A DNA stretch of 15,643 nt from an uncultured Olsenella sp. (GCA_900548775.1 URLM01000045.1:1-15643), one strand, 5' to 3'; positions 1 to 7,079 are shown, counted from the stretch's first letter. A program made the numbers and translations. The notes: generated from the sequence alone by a model not told the origin.

Positions 1-782
1 TCTTCGCCATCCACGACGCAAGCGTGGTGAGGGCGAGCAAGACCATCCTCCACGTTGACGACTTTACGCTGCACGAGGGCGAGCACGTTGCCCTTCTCGG
101 CCCCAACGGCGCGGGCAAGTCCACGTTCATACAGCTCCTCACCAGGGAGGTCTTTCCCCTCTACCGAGACGAGCCGCCCGTGCGCTTTCGCGGCAATCCG
201 CGTCCGCAGCTCACTGACGTGCGCCGGGCGCTTGGCGTGGTGAGCTCCACCATGCACGAGCAGATCCGCGTGCACCTTCCCTCCATCGACATCGTGGTGG
301 GCGGGCTTTTTGGCACCCTGGGCCTCCCCAAGCAGGTGGAGGTCACCGAGAGGGACCGTCAGCTGGGGCTCGACGCGCTCGAGCGGCTTGGCATCCCCGA
401 GGTGGCAGAGCGCGACGTGATGACCCTCTCGACCGGCCAGGCCAGGCGCGTCCTGGTGGCGCGCGAGCTCATCCGCGACCCGCAGGTGCTCGTCTTTGAC
501 GAGCCGTGCACGGGCCTCGACCCCGAGGGTATGTACCACGTGCGCGAGACCATGAGCACGCTTGCCGCCGAGGGACGCTCGATCATCCTGGTCACGCACT
601 ACCCCGAGGACATCATCCCGGCGATCGGGCGCGTGATGCTCATCAAGAATGCAGCCATCTTCGCAGACGGCCCGAAGGAGCAGATCCTGAGCGACAAGGT
701 CCTCTCAGACCTCTTCGACGTGCCGCTCGTGGTGGACGAGCACGACGGCTGGTACTCGATGCGCGGGCAGTACGGGGCGTAG
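1..782 (+). CDS. ABC transporter ATP-binding protein, soluble YlmA/ModF-like (5' end outside window)
   Basis: This is an ABC-type ATPase that would bind and hydrolyse ATP in the cytoplasm. The frame is open from base 3 through the left edge, so the true start lies upstream; the first GTG codons (24 and 27) fall inside the conserved N-terminal strand and are probably internal. Walker A is GPNGAGKST (bases 99-125). The signature is LSTGQ, a common variant of LSGGQ, followed by the Walker B region VLVFDEP and the H-loop in VTHYPED. There is one nucleotide-binding domain and no membrane segment. The long insert between Walker A and the signature, and the pairing with no visible permease, suggest the stand-alone YlmA/ModF group. 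The substrate cannot be told, and a permease could lie upstream. The stop codon is six bases before the rsmJ start, so the two are probably co-transcribed. Confidence 0.85.
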   Translation, partial: FAIHDASVVRASKTILHVDDFTLHEGEHVALLGPNGAGKSTFIQLLTREVFPLYRDEPPVRFRGNPRPQLTDVRRALGVVSSTMHEQIRVHLPSIDIVVGGLFGTLGLPKQVEVTERDRQLGLDALERLGIPEVAERDVMTLSTGQARRVLVARELIRDPQVLVFDEPCTGLDPEGMYHVRETMSTLAAEGRSIILVTHYPEDIIPAIGRVMLIKNAAIFADGPKEQILSDKVLSDLFDVPLVVDEHDGWYSMRGQYGA

Positions 783-788
783 GCGCTG

Positions 789-1535
789 GTGGAGGGCCTG
801 GTTGTAGAGGTTGGCGCCGGCGGCGACGCCGTGCGGGCACGGGGGCTTGCGGAGCGCCTGGGCGTTGCGGTTGAGCCACATGGCACCGCAGCTGCCGCGG
901 GCGGGCTGTGCCTTCTCGTGGGCGAGAAGGGCCTCTCGCTCGAGGGTGACGGCATGTCGCTTGCCGCGGACCTCTCGCGCATGGTGCCGCGCCTGCGCGC
1001 GGGAAACCTCAGCCGAGAGCTGGTGGTTCGCGCGGCGCGCATCCGCGGGGCCGCTGGTCCGCTCACGGCCGTGGACGCGACGGCCGGGATGGGGGAGGAC
1101 TCGCTGCTTTTGGCGGCGGCGGGCTTCTCTGTGACGCTCTTCGAGCGCGACCCGGTGATTTGCGCGCTTCTGGGGGACGCCCTGGCGCGCGCGGCGGCAG
1201 ACCCTGCGCTCGCCGAGGCCGTCTCGCGCATGGAGCTTCGCGGCGAGGACTCCGTGGCGGCGATGCCCGCGCTGGGCTTCTCGCCCGACGTGGTCCTTCT
1301 CGACCCCATGTTCCCCGAGCGCCGCAAGAGCGCCGCAGTCAAGAAGAAGCTGCAGCTCATCCAGCGGCTCGAGCATCCCTGCGACGACGAGCGGGGGCTC
1401 ATGGACGCCGCCCGCGCCGCTGGTCCCCGTCGCATCGTGGTGAAGCGCCCGGCCAAGGGCCCGTGGCTTGCGGGCGAGAAGCCCAGCTATACCGTGGCTG
1501 GCAAGGCCATTCGCTACGACTGCTACGCGCTGTGA
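789..1535 (+). CDS. rsmJ: 16S rRNA (guanine-1516-N2)-methyltransferase RsmJ
   Basis: RsmJ transfers a methyl group from S-adenosylmethionine to the N2 of G1516 in 16S rRNA (E. coli numbering), acting on the 30S subunit. The 248-residue product is the usual family length. SAM-binding motif I is VDATAGMGED (residues 95-104), followed by an acidic strand end at FERDP (118-122). The catalytic-type motif LLDPMFP (170-176) is followed by the family-typical RRKSAAVKKK, and a VVKRP strand lies near the C-terminus. I chose the GTG at 789 because the N-terminal segment LVVEVGAGGDAVRARGLAERLG aligns with the start of E. coli RsmJ as I recall it. It follows the ABC ATPase stop by six bases, and its ribosome binding site would lie inside that gene's end, so translational coupling is likely. 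Confidence 0.9.
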   Translation: MEGLVVEVGAGGDAVRARGLAERLGVAVEPHGTAAAAGGLCLLVGEKGLSLEGDGMSLAADLSRMVPRLRAGNLSRELVVRAARIRGAAGPLTAVDATAGMGEDSLLLAAAGFSVTLFERDPVICALLGDALARAAADPALAEAVSRMELRGEDSVAAMPALGFSPDVVLLDPMFPERRKSAAVKKKLQLIQRLEHPCDDERGLMDAARAAGPRRIVVKRPAKGPWLAGEKPSYTVAGKAIRYDCYAL

Positions 1536-1552
1536 GGACAAGTTCGGCAGGT

Positions 1553-1566
1553 GACGCGGCCGCGTC
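1553..1566. repeat. Short perfect GC palindrome after rsmJ
   Basis: GACGCGGCCGCGTC is a 14-bp perfect palindrome 18 bases after the rsmJ stop, followed by CTTCTC. It could form a small, tight hairpin and may contribute to transcription termination, but it lacks a real T-tract. The rest of the 128-bp gap before the next gene holds a GC-rich partial hairpin at about 1628-1648 and no convincing promoter. Confidence 0.3.
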
Positions 1567-1663
1567 CTTCTCGCCCCTCAATCTCACCACACGCATGCCC
1601 TAGACTCTTCGAGTTCAAAAGACATGTCGCCCGCGCCAGGCGCGCGGGCAGAAGGGGGCACGC

Positions 1664-2830
1664 ATGCCCATGGCAACGAAGGATTCCACGATCCCGGTCA
1701 AGATCGTCATGCTCACCGGCTACCTGGGAGCGGGCAAGACCACGCTCCTCAACCACATCCTGGCCAACGACGAGGGCATCCGCGCCGCCGTCATCGTGAA
1801 CGACATCGGCGAGATCAACGTCGACGCGAGCCTGATCAAGAACGGTGGCCTCTCCGCCACCGACAGCCTCATCCCCATGAGCAACGGCTGCATCTGCTGC
1901 ACGCTCGCCTCCGACCTGGCGCAGCAGCTCACGTCCATCGCCGAGACCGGCGACTTCGACTACATCATCATCGAGGCATCGGGCATCTGCGAGCCCATTC
2001 CCATCGCCTACACCATCTCGTCCATCTGCGACCAGACCAAGGGCGGCACCGTGGCGCTCGACCTGGACAACATCGTGGCCGTGGTGGACTGCGCGCGCAT
2101 GTACGACGAGTTCAACGGCGGTCACGCCCTTCTCTCCGACGACATCGAGGAGGACGACGTCGAGAGCCTTCTCATCCAGCAGATCGAGTTCTGCACCACG
2201 CTCGTGCTCAACAAGTGCGACCGCGTGACGCCCGAGCAGGTGGCCGAGCTCAAGGCCATCGTGCGCGGCCTGCAGCCGCACGCGCGCATCGTGGAGGCCG
2301 TGAACGGCAACGTCCCCATGGACGAGCTGCTCAACACCGGACGCTTTAGCTTTGACGAGGCGTACGGCTCGGCCGCGTGGGTCGACGCCATGGAGCACCC
2401 CGAGGAGCACGAGAATCCCGAGGTCCTGGAGTACGACGTCTCCACCTTTGTCTACCAGCGCCGCCAGCCCTTCGACTACCACGCGCTCTCCGAGTTCGTG
2501 AACAACTGGCCCGAGTCCGTGATCCGCGTCAAGGGCCTCATGTGGGTCAACAACGACCCCGACATGTGCTACGTCTTCGAGCAGGCGGGGCAGCAGTTCA
2601 CGCTCACCGAGAACGGCCAGTGGGCCGCCCTCATGCCGGCCGACGAGCTTGCGCGCAACATGGCCGAGGTGCCCGAGCTGCGCCGTGACTGGGATCCCAA
2701 GGTGGGCGACCGCATGGTGCGCCTCTGCGTTATTGGTCGCCACATGGACCGCGAGGCCGTCGAGCGCGGCCTGGACGCCTGCCTCACCACGTGGGAGGGC
2801 GAGACGCCAGCCGTCGACGGCCTGGAGTAG
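1664..2830 (+). CDS. CobW/COG0523 family GTP-binding metallochaperone
   Basis: This is a G3E-family P-loop GTPase. The family (CobW, YeiR, YjiA, ZNG1) delivers metal ions, often zinc or cobalt, to client proteins in the cytosol. Walker A is GYLGAGKTT (residues 19-27). The switch glutamate is in IIIEASG (101-107). The hallmark CxCC metal-binding motif is C76-I-C78-C79, in the context SNGCICC. The G4 guanine-specificity motif is NKCD (183-186). The C-terminal half (about 255-375) matches the CobW C-terminal domain. The 388-residue length is typical. The ATG at 1664 is preceded by GAAGGGGG at good spacing; a second ATG at 1670 is less well placed. No cobalamin synthesis gene is nearby, so a role in zinc homeostasis is as likely as one in cobalt insertion. 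The client and metal cannot be read from the sequence. Confidence 0.9.
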   Translation: MPMATKDSTIPVKIVMLTGYLGAGKTTLLNHILANDEGIRAAVIVNDIGEINVDASLIKNGGLSATDSLIPMSNGCICCTLASDLAQQLTSIAETGDFDYIIIEASGICEPIPIAYTISSICDQTKGGTVALDLDNIVAVVDCARMYDEFNGGHALLSDDIEEDDVESLLIQQIEFCTTLVLNKCDRVTPEQVAELKAIVRGLQPHARIVEAVNGNVPMDELLNTGRFSFDEAYGSAAWVDAMEHPEEHENPEVLEYDVSTFVYQRRQPFDYHALSEFVNNWPESVIRVKGLMWVNNDPDMCYVFEQAGQQFTLTENGQWAALMPADELARNMAEVPELRRDWDPKVGDRMVRLCVIGRHMDREAVERGLDACLTTWEGETPAVDGLE

Positions 2831-2875
2831 GGCAACCTTTGCTGGGCGCCACGCCGGGTTCTTGGAGGGGGCCGC

Positions 2876-3424
2876 ATGGACGAGAATAGCGAGACGCGCG
2901 TGATGGGCGACGAGGGCGAGAACGACCTTGACGCCACGGTGTGCGCGCCGCCTTCGGTCTCCCGCACCGCGGCGGCGCCCCGGCGCGCTCCGGAACCCGT
3001 GCGCAATGCTGTCCCCTCGCCCTCGCAGACGAGCTACTACGGGTATGGCTACGGCGACACCGGCGGTTCTGACGGCCGGGGTTCTCGACGCGGCCCCAAC
3101 CTCACGCGCATCACGCTGGTGCTGGTGGGGGCGCTGGTCGCGCTTATCGTCTTTGCCGTTGTGTCGAGCTGTGTGAGCGACGCCGTGTCGAATGTGGCTG
3201 CAGGTGGCTCGAGTGGTACCGCGTCGAGCAATACCACCTCGAGCAGCGAGAACACGAGCTCCGGTACCGACACCGACGAGCGCATCGACCTTGGCGGTCT
3301 GACGGATGCGCTCGGTGATGCCGCCGACGCCGCACGTGACGTTGCCGAGGACGTTGGGAGCGTGGCGAGGGACGTTGCGTCCGAGCTTCCCTCCCAGGTC
3401 AAGGGACTTCTCTCTTCTCGCTAG
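2876..3424 (+). CDS. Single-pass membrane protein of unknown function
   Basis: I do not recognise a family. The 182-residue product has a polar, Pro/Ala/Arg-rich N-terminus, a Tyr/Gly patch (YYGYGYGD, about 53-60) and a basic stretch. One strong transmembrane segment follows (about 77-98, LTRITLVLVGALVALIVFAV). The outer part has a low-complexity Ser/Thr/Gly linker (about 112-137) and then an Ala/Asp/Val-rich amphipathic helix (about 145-172). Positive charges before the membrane segment predict N-inside, C-outside topology. The ATG has a strong ribosome binding site (GGAGGGGG). It follows the CobW gene by 45 bases with no terminator seen, so it may share its transcript. A cysteine just after the membrane segment (VSSC) resembles a lipobox but lies too far from the N-terminus. 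Composition and codon use fit the neighbours. Confidence 0.7.
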   Translation: MDENSETRVMGDEGENDLDATVCAPPSVSRTAAAPRRAPEPVRNAVPSPSQTSYYGYGYGDTGGSDGRGSRRGPNLTRITLVLVGALVALIVFAVVSSCVSDAVSNVAAGGSSGTASSNTTSSSENTSSGTDTDERIDLGGLTDALGDAADAARDVAEDVGSVARDVASELPSQVKGLLSSR

Positions 3425-3513
3425 GCGGCCGCAGCGCGGCTGTGCAGCGAGGTTCGCGCGAGAGAGCGATTCTGCAAATCCCGATTGGTTATGGCTTCTC
3501 GGCGGCGTGCGCT

Positions 3514-3542
3514 GATACACATTCGTGACACGAATGTGTATC
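3514..3542. repeat. Perfect palindrome, GATACACATTCGTG family, copy 1
   Basis: Two 14-bp arms, GATACACATTCGTG and its exact reverse complement, flank a single central A. No T-tract follows, so a simple intrinsic terminator is unlikely. It may be an operator-type site or a repetitive extragenic palindrome. It lies 227 bases upstream of ade. Confidence 0.75.
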
Positions 3543-3551
3543 GACCTGCGT

Positions 3552-3583
3552 GCGATACACATTCGGTGCCGAATCTGTATCGC
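3552..3583. repeat. Near-perfect palindrome, GATACACATTCGTG family, copy 2
   Basis: Arms of 15 bp (3552-3566 and 3569-3583) with one mismatch flank a central TG. The left arm shares GATACACATTCG with copy 1. The two centres are about 40 bp apart, close to four helical turns. Confidence 0.75.
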
Positions 3584-3586
3584 GTC

Positions 3587-3645
3587 CCCCCGTTGCCCGC
3601 GCGCCCCTGACGCATCGCGTATCCCCCGTTGCCCGCGCGCCCCTG
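3587..3645. repeat. Two direct 23-bp GC-rich repeats
   Basis: Bases 3587-3609 and 3623-3645 are identical over 23 positions (core GTTGCCCGCGCGCCCCTG), with a 36-bp period. A CGCGT precedes each copy. Only two copies exist, so this is not a CRISPR array. Confidence 0.75.
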
Positions 3646-3657
3646 CCCCAGGGGCGC
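3637..3657. terminator. GC hairpin, possible terminator or attenuator
   Basis: GCGCCCCTG, a CCC loop and CAGGGGCGC form a 9-bp perfect stem. It overlaps the second direct repeat. No T-run follows in either direction, so its role as a terminator for the upstream membrane-protein gene is uncertain. Confidence 0.35.
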
Positions 3658-3768
3658 CATGCGCTTCAGGCAAGCCGTTGCCTGCCGCTTGCGGAATTGT
3701 CGCCGCACTGCAACGCAGGACTGCTAACGTTTTGACAATTTGAAAGCCGGGCGTCGAGAGGGGCTGTC

Positions 3769-5595
3769 ATGCTCAACCACTTCTGCAAGAGTCCGTTGTG
3801 GGAATGCAACCGTACGCTCATCCGCGTGGCCCAGGGCCAAGAGCCCGCCGACCTCGTCATTCGCCACGCCCGGCTGGTGAGCGTCACCACGCACGAGGTC
3901 CTTGACGACGCAGACATCGCCGTTGCCGCGGGGCGCGTTGCCTACCTGGGCATTGGCGGCAACACGGCCGAGCACTGCATCGGCGAGAAGACCACGGTCA
4001 TAGACGCCGCCGGGCGCTACGTGGCACCGGGCTTCATGGACGGACACATCCACGTGGAATCCGCGATGGTTGGCCCCTCCGAGTACGCCCGCGCCGTGGT
4101 GCCGCACGGCACGACCGGCATCTACTGGGACCCTCACGAGGCCATGAACGTCGCCGGCCTGCCCGCGCTGAAGGAGCTCGTCCGGGACTCCGCGCGCGTG
4201 CCGCTCAAGTGCATGGTCACGCCTGGCTCGTGCGTCCCGGCGGTGCCAGGCTTTGAGGACACCGGTTCGAAGGTTGATGCCAAGGACATCCGCGAGACCA
4301 TGGGCTGGGATGCCGTGGTGGGCCTCGGGGAGATGATGAACGACCCCGGCGTCCTCTCCTGCGACGAGGGCCCGCTCTCCGAGATGGACGAGACCCTCAA
4401 GGCCGACAAGACCCTGACCGGCCATTTCACCGTGCCGGACACAGACCGCCAGCTCAACGCCTACATCGCCTCCGGCATCTCCTGCTGCCACGAGTCCATC
4501 ACGCGCGAGGAGGCGCTCGCCAAGCTCCGCCTGGGGCAGTACGCGCAGCTGCGCGAGGGCTCCGCCTGGCAGAACCTCGAGGAGCTGGCCCACGTCATCA
4601 CCGAGAACGACATCGACACACGCCACGTGAACCTCGTCTCGGACGACAACCACCCCGAGACTCTCGTCTCCGAGGGGCACCTCGACCGCATCCTACGCAA
4701 GGCCGTGGGCTATGGGATAGATCCCGTCTCGGCAATCCAGATGGTCACGATCAACGTGGCCGACTGCTTTGGCATGTCGCGCGACCTGGGCTCCGTGACG
4801 CCGGGCAAGTGCGCCGACCTCGTGATCCTCGAGGACCTCAAGGACTTTCGCGTGACGCACACCTTCATCGACGGGGAGCTTGTCGCACAAGACGGCGCGG
4901 CGCTCTTCTCGCCAGAGCCCTACCCCTGGCCCAACTTCATGTTCAACTCCATGCACGTTGCGGCAGACCTCAAGCCCGAGACGTTCCGTATTCCCGCCGT
5001 GCACGCCGACGGCTCGCCCATCACTGGTGACCGCGCGCTGGTGCGCGTGATGACCTCGAGCGCAGGATCCACCATCACGAAGGAGGAGCACCTCGAGGTG
5101 CCCGTGGTCGACGGCTGCCTGGAGTGCTCGCCCGAGAATGACATCCTCAAGGCCTTTGTCTTCGAGCGACACCACAACACGGGCTCCTTTGCCTGCGGCT
5201 TCGCCAAGGGCTTCGGCATCCACGGCGCTCTCGCCCAGACCGTGGCCCACGACGCCCACAACCTGCTGGTCGTTGGCGACAACGACGAGGACATGGCCCT
5301 GGCGGCAAGCCTTCTTGTGGACTGCGGCGGAGGCGAGGTTGCCGTCGAGGACGGCAAGGTGCTCGGCCAGGTGAAGCTGCCCATCCTCGGCCTCATGAGC
5401 CCCAAGAGCGTTGAGGAGGTTGCCGAGGAGGTGCGCGGTGCCGAGGCTGCCTGGGCAAAGATGGGCTGCACGATGCCCTCGCCGTTCATGACCATGGCGC
5501 TGCTCTCGCTGGCCTGCATCCCCGACCTGCGCCTCACCAACCGAGGCTACGTGGACTGCCACACCTACCAGTTCGTGCCGGTGGTCGTGGAGTAG
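3769..5595 (+). CDS. ade: Adenine deaminase
   Basis: Adenine deaminase converts adenine to hypoxanthine and ammonia in purine salvage, using a binuclear metal centre in the cytosol. The 608-residue protein belongs to the amidohydrolase superfamily. The metal-binding HxH is H93/H95 in GFMDGHIHVESAM. The bridging glutamate is in GEMMN (E188). Further ligand histidines are in TGHF (H219) and CCHES (H241). The late aspartate is in LVSDDNHPETL (292-293). The C-terminal extension (about 420-605) is typical of Ade and contains the conserved AHDAHNLLVVG. The ATG at 3769 has GAGAGGGG just upstream. The length is slightly above the usual 570-600. The gene stands alone between the repeat-rich region and a convergent yfbR. 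Regulation could involve the upstream palindromes, but that is a guess. Confidence 0.93.
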   Translation: MLNHFCKSPLWECNRTLIRVAQGQEPADLVIRHARLVSVTTHEVLDDADIAVAAGRVAYLGIGGNTAEHCIGEKTTVIDAAGRYVAPGFMDGHIHVESAMVGPSEYARAVVPHGTTGIYWDPHEAMNVAGLPALKELVRDSARVPLKCMVTPGSCVPAVPGFEDTGSKVDAKDIRETMGWDAVVGLGEMMNDPGVLSCDEGPLSEMDETLKADKTLTGHFTVPDTDRQLNAYIASGISCCHESITREEALAKLRLGQYAQLREGSAWQNLEELAHVITENDIDTRHVNLVSDDNHPETLVSEGHLDRILRKAVGYGIDPVSAIQMVTINVADCFGMSRDLGSVTPGKCADLVILEDLKDFRVTHTFIDGELVAQDGAALFSPEPYPWPNFMFNSMHVAADLKPETFRIPAVHADGSPITGDRALVRVMTSSAGSTITKEEHLEVPVVDGCLECSPENDILKAFVFERHHNTGSFACGFAKGFGIHGALAQTVAHDAHNLLVVGDNDEDMALAASLLVDCGGGEVAVEDGKVLGQVKLPILGLMSPKSVEEVAEEVRGAEAAWAKMGCTMPSPFMTMALLSLACIPDLRLTNRGYVDCHTYQFVPVVVE

Positions 5596-5606
5596 GCGAG
5601 AAGGAC

Positions 5607-5651
5607 GCGCGTTTCCGGGGTTGCGGCGAGGGTTGCGCCCCCGGAACGCGC
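5607..5651. terminator. Stem-loop between convergent ade and yfbR
   Basis: GCGCGTTTCCGGGG (5607-5620) pairs with CCCCGGAACGCGC (5639-5651), giving 13 base pairs with one bulged T and an 18-base loop. It begins 12 bases after the ade stop. No T-tract is present, so it would be a hairpin-only or Rho-assisted terminator. Confidence 0.5.
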
Positions 5652-5668
5652 CTCCCCGGCATGGACCC

Positions 5669-5717
5669 GCACCCCGGCGTGGGCCTGCACCCCCGGCGTG
5701 GGCCTGCACCCCGGCGT
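5669..5717. repeat. Short tandem repeat, 18-19 bp unit
   Basis: The unit GCACCCCGGCGTGGGCCT occurs about 2.7 times: 5669-5686, 5687-5705 (one extra C) and a partial copy 5706-5717. It lies in the 131-bp gap between the ade and yfbR stop codons. Confidence 0.75.
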
Positions 5718-5726
5718 CTCTCGCCC

Positions 5727-6329
5727 CTAGAGCAGCTGGTCGAGCGTCTTTCCGTAGCTCGGGAGAAACTCCGCGACAAAGTCTGCGACCTCTGGCATCT
5801 GCGCCGCCATCTCGTCCACCTTGGCGCGTATGCCCTCCTCGGCGGTCTTGAACTCGGCATTGCCGGACTGCGCCTCGTCGATGCACTTGATGAGGGCCGA
5901 GATCTTGTCGGCCGCCTTAACCAGTCGGCGGAGGTAGACGTCGTTCTCGTCCGCTGGGTCGCCGCGGAAGATCGCCTCGTACGTGGGGCGGAGGTCTTTC
6001 GGCAGCGTGTCGAGCAGGGTGTCCTCGGCGCCTCGCTCCACGTCCTTGTAGGCGTCGCGGATGCCGCGGTTAGCGTACTTCACGGGCGTGGGCATGTCTC
6101 CCGTCACGATTTCGGTCGTGTCGTGGAAGAGGCCGATGAGTGCGGCCTTCTCGGCGTCGAGCGTGCGTCCGTAGCGGACGTTGCCCAGCGTGGCCAGGCC
6201 GTGCGCGATGGCCGCCACCTCGAGCGAGTGCTCCGAGAGGTTCTCCGGACGGGCGCTGCGCATGAGTGCCCAGCGCTCGATGTACTTCATCCTCGAGACC
6301 ACAGCGAAAAACGTGGACTGTTCTGCCAT
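5727..6329 (-). CDS. yfbR: HD-domain 5'-deoxynucleotidase, YfbR type
   Basis: YfbR removes phosphate from 5'-deoxyribonucleoside monophosphates in the cytosol, a step in nucleotide salvage. The 200-residue product nearly equals the 199 residues of E. coli YfbR. The HD metal ligands are H34 (SEHS), H69-D70 (LFHD) and D141 (VKAAD). The substrate-pocket pair R19-W20 (ERWALM) and the acidic E73 and D78 (TTEIVTGDMPTPVKY) are also present. I chose the ATG at 6329 because AGGAGGG sits at good spacing before it; an in-frame ATG at 6335 touches that site and the one at 6347 lies before it. The gene is convergent with ade and divergent from the flavoprotein gene, with a palindrome 31 bases upstream of its start. 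Confidence 0.9.
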   Translation of the reverse strand: MAEQSTFFAVVSRMKYIERWALMRSARPENLSEHSLEVAAIAHGLATLGNVRYGRTLDAEKAALIGLFHDTTEIVTGDMPTPVKYANRGIRDAYKDVERGAEDTLLDTLPKDLRPTYEAIFRGDPADENDVYLRRLVKAADKISALIKCIDEAQSGNAEFKTAEEGIRAKVDEMAAQMPEVADFVAEFLPSYGKTLDQLL

Positions 6330-6360
6330 TGCCATCCCTCCTGCCAAGAATGGTACGCTC

Positions 6361-6395
6361 GAATGAGACAGGGGGACAGTCCCTTTGTCTCATTC
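6361..6395. repeat. 35-bp palindrome, ATGAGACAAAGGG family, copy 1
   Basis: The whole 35 bp folds into a 17-pair stem with two G-T pairs around a single central A. The outer arms are GAATGAGACA and TGTCTCATTC; the centre is GGGACAGTCCC-like. It sits in the divergent gap between yfbR and the flavoprotein gene, so it must overlap or abut both promoter regions. The same arm recurs at 7047-7079. Confidence 0.85.
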
Positions 6396-6411
6396 GAGAG
6401 GGGGAGCGCAG

Positions 6412-7035
6412 ATGAGGGTCCTCATGCTCAACGGCGGGATCAGCCCCGAGGGAAACACCGGCATCGCTCTGGCGGAGGTGGGCCGCACGCTCGCCGAGCA
6501 GGGCATAGACTCCGAGGTCTACCACCTGCCCCTCACGCCCGGGCGCGACTGCGTGAGCTGTGGCAAGTGCTCCAAGCTCGGCCGTTGCGTCTTTGATGAC
6601 GACGGCGTGAACGAGTTTGTCGAGAAGGCCGCAGAGGCGGATGGCTTCGTCTTTGGCACGCCCGTCTACTACGCACATCCTGCCGGGCGCGTGCTGTCCT
6701 TCCTCGACCGCGTCTTCTACAGCGAGAGCGGGCAGTTTGCGTTCAAGCCGGGCGCTTGCGTGACCGTGGCGCGTCGCGGCGGCTGCACGGCGGCGTTCGA
6801 CGTGATGAACAAGTACTTTGGCATCGCCAACATGGTCACCGTGGGTTCCTCGTACTGGAACATGGTCTACGGCGCCAAGACCGGCGAGGCCGCACTGGAC
6901 GTCGAGGGCATGAAGACCATGCGAAACCTTGGGCGCAACATGGCATGGCTGCTCAAGAGCATCGAGGCGGGACGCGCCGCCGGCGTGTCTGCGCCAGAGG
7001 TCGAGGGTGGCAGCTGGATGAACTTCATCCGCTAG
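6412..7035 (+). CDS. Flavodoxin-fold oxidoreductase, iron-sulfur flavoprotein-like
   Basis: This is a 207-residue FMN-binding protein of the NADPH-dependent FMN reductase / iron-sulfur flavoprotein group, probably a cytosolic electron-transfer enzyme. The N-terminus MRVLMLNGGISPEGNTGIAL has the phosphate-binding loop typical of the fold. A cysteine cluster C-x2-C-x2-C-x5-C (CVSCGKCSKLGRC, residues 44-56) resembles the compact 4Fe-4S motif of archaeal and clostridial iron-sulfur flavoproteins. GTPVYYAHPAG (about 83-93) is the usual second flavin loop. I chose the ATG at 6412 because GGGGAG precedes it; an in-frame TTG at 6385 lies inside the palindrome and is unlikely. Both ends of the gene carry the same palindrome family. 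The electron donor and acceptor cannot be told. Confidence 0.85.
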   Translation: MRVLMLNGGISPEGNTGIALAEVGRTLAEQGIDSEVYHLPLTPGRDCVSCGKCSKLGRCVFDDDGVNEFVEKAAEADGFVFGTPVYYAHPAGRVLSFLDRVFYSESGQFAFKPGACVTVARRGGCTAAFDVMNKYFGIANMVTVGSSYWNMVYGAKTGEAALDVEGMKTMRNLGRNMAWLLKSIEAGRAAGVSAPEVEGGSWMNFIR

Positions 7036-7046
7036 TCCGGGGCGTC

Positions 7047-7079
7047 GATGAGACAAAGGGAAACACCCTTTGTCTCATC
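7047..7079. terminator. Palindrome copy 2, probable bidirectional terminator
   Basis: GATGAGACAAAGGG (7047-7060) and its exact complement (7066-7079) flank an AAACA loop: a perfect 14-bp stem. It lies between the convergent flavoprotein gene (stop at 7035) and ecfT. The TGA stop of ecfT is part of the right arm. The arm shares ATGAGACAAAGGG with the palindrome at 6361-6395. Confidence 0.7.

Larger units (their letters stand above)
3425..3768. other. 344-bp repeat-rich intergenic region upstream of ade
   Basis: No gene is supported here. The gap holds two related palindromes (3514-3542 and 3552-3583), two direct repeats (3587-3609 and 3623-3645) and a GC hairpin (3637-3657). A TTGACA at 3732-3737 is too close to the ade start for a -10 box to fit with a leader. 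I see no convincing promoter for ade, although one must lie here or further upstream. Confidence 0.6.

Noticed and set aside
3165..3180. Lipobox-like VSSC in the single-pass protein
   Set aside because: It lies after a membrane segment that begins near residue 77, far beyond the usual N-terminal signal region of lipoproteins.
3587..3645. CRISPR array
   Set aside because: Only two repeat copies with a 13-base spacer are present and no cas gene is in the window.
1523..3673. Long open frame of 716 codons on the minus strand opposite the CobW gene
   Set aside because: It is a mirror of high-GC codon bias on the other strand. The plus-strand genes have clear motifs and ribosome binding sites, while this frame is His/Arg/Val-rich low-complexity sequence without family features.
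3732..3737. Perfect TTGACA as the -35 box of ade
   Set aside because: A matching -10 would fall at about 3755-3760, where the sequence is CGAGAG and already forms the ribosome binding site.
4693..5886. Open frame of 397 codons antisense to ade
   Set aside because: Antisense shadow of a well-supported adenine deaminase, with no motifs of its own.
6385..6411. TTG at 6385 as start of the flavoprotein gene
   Set aside because: It lies inside the palindrome without a ribosome binding site, whereas ATG at 6412 has GGGGAG at good spacing and starts exactly at the flavodoxin-fold strand.
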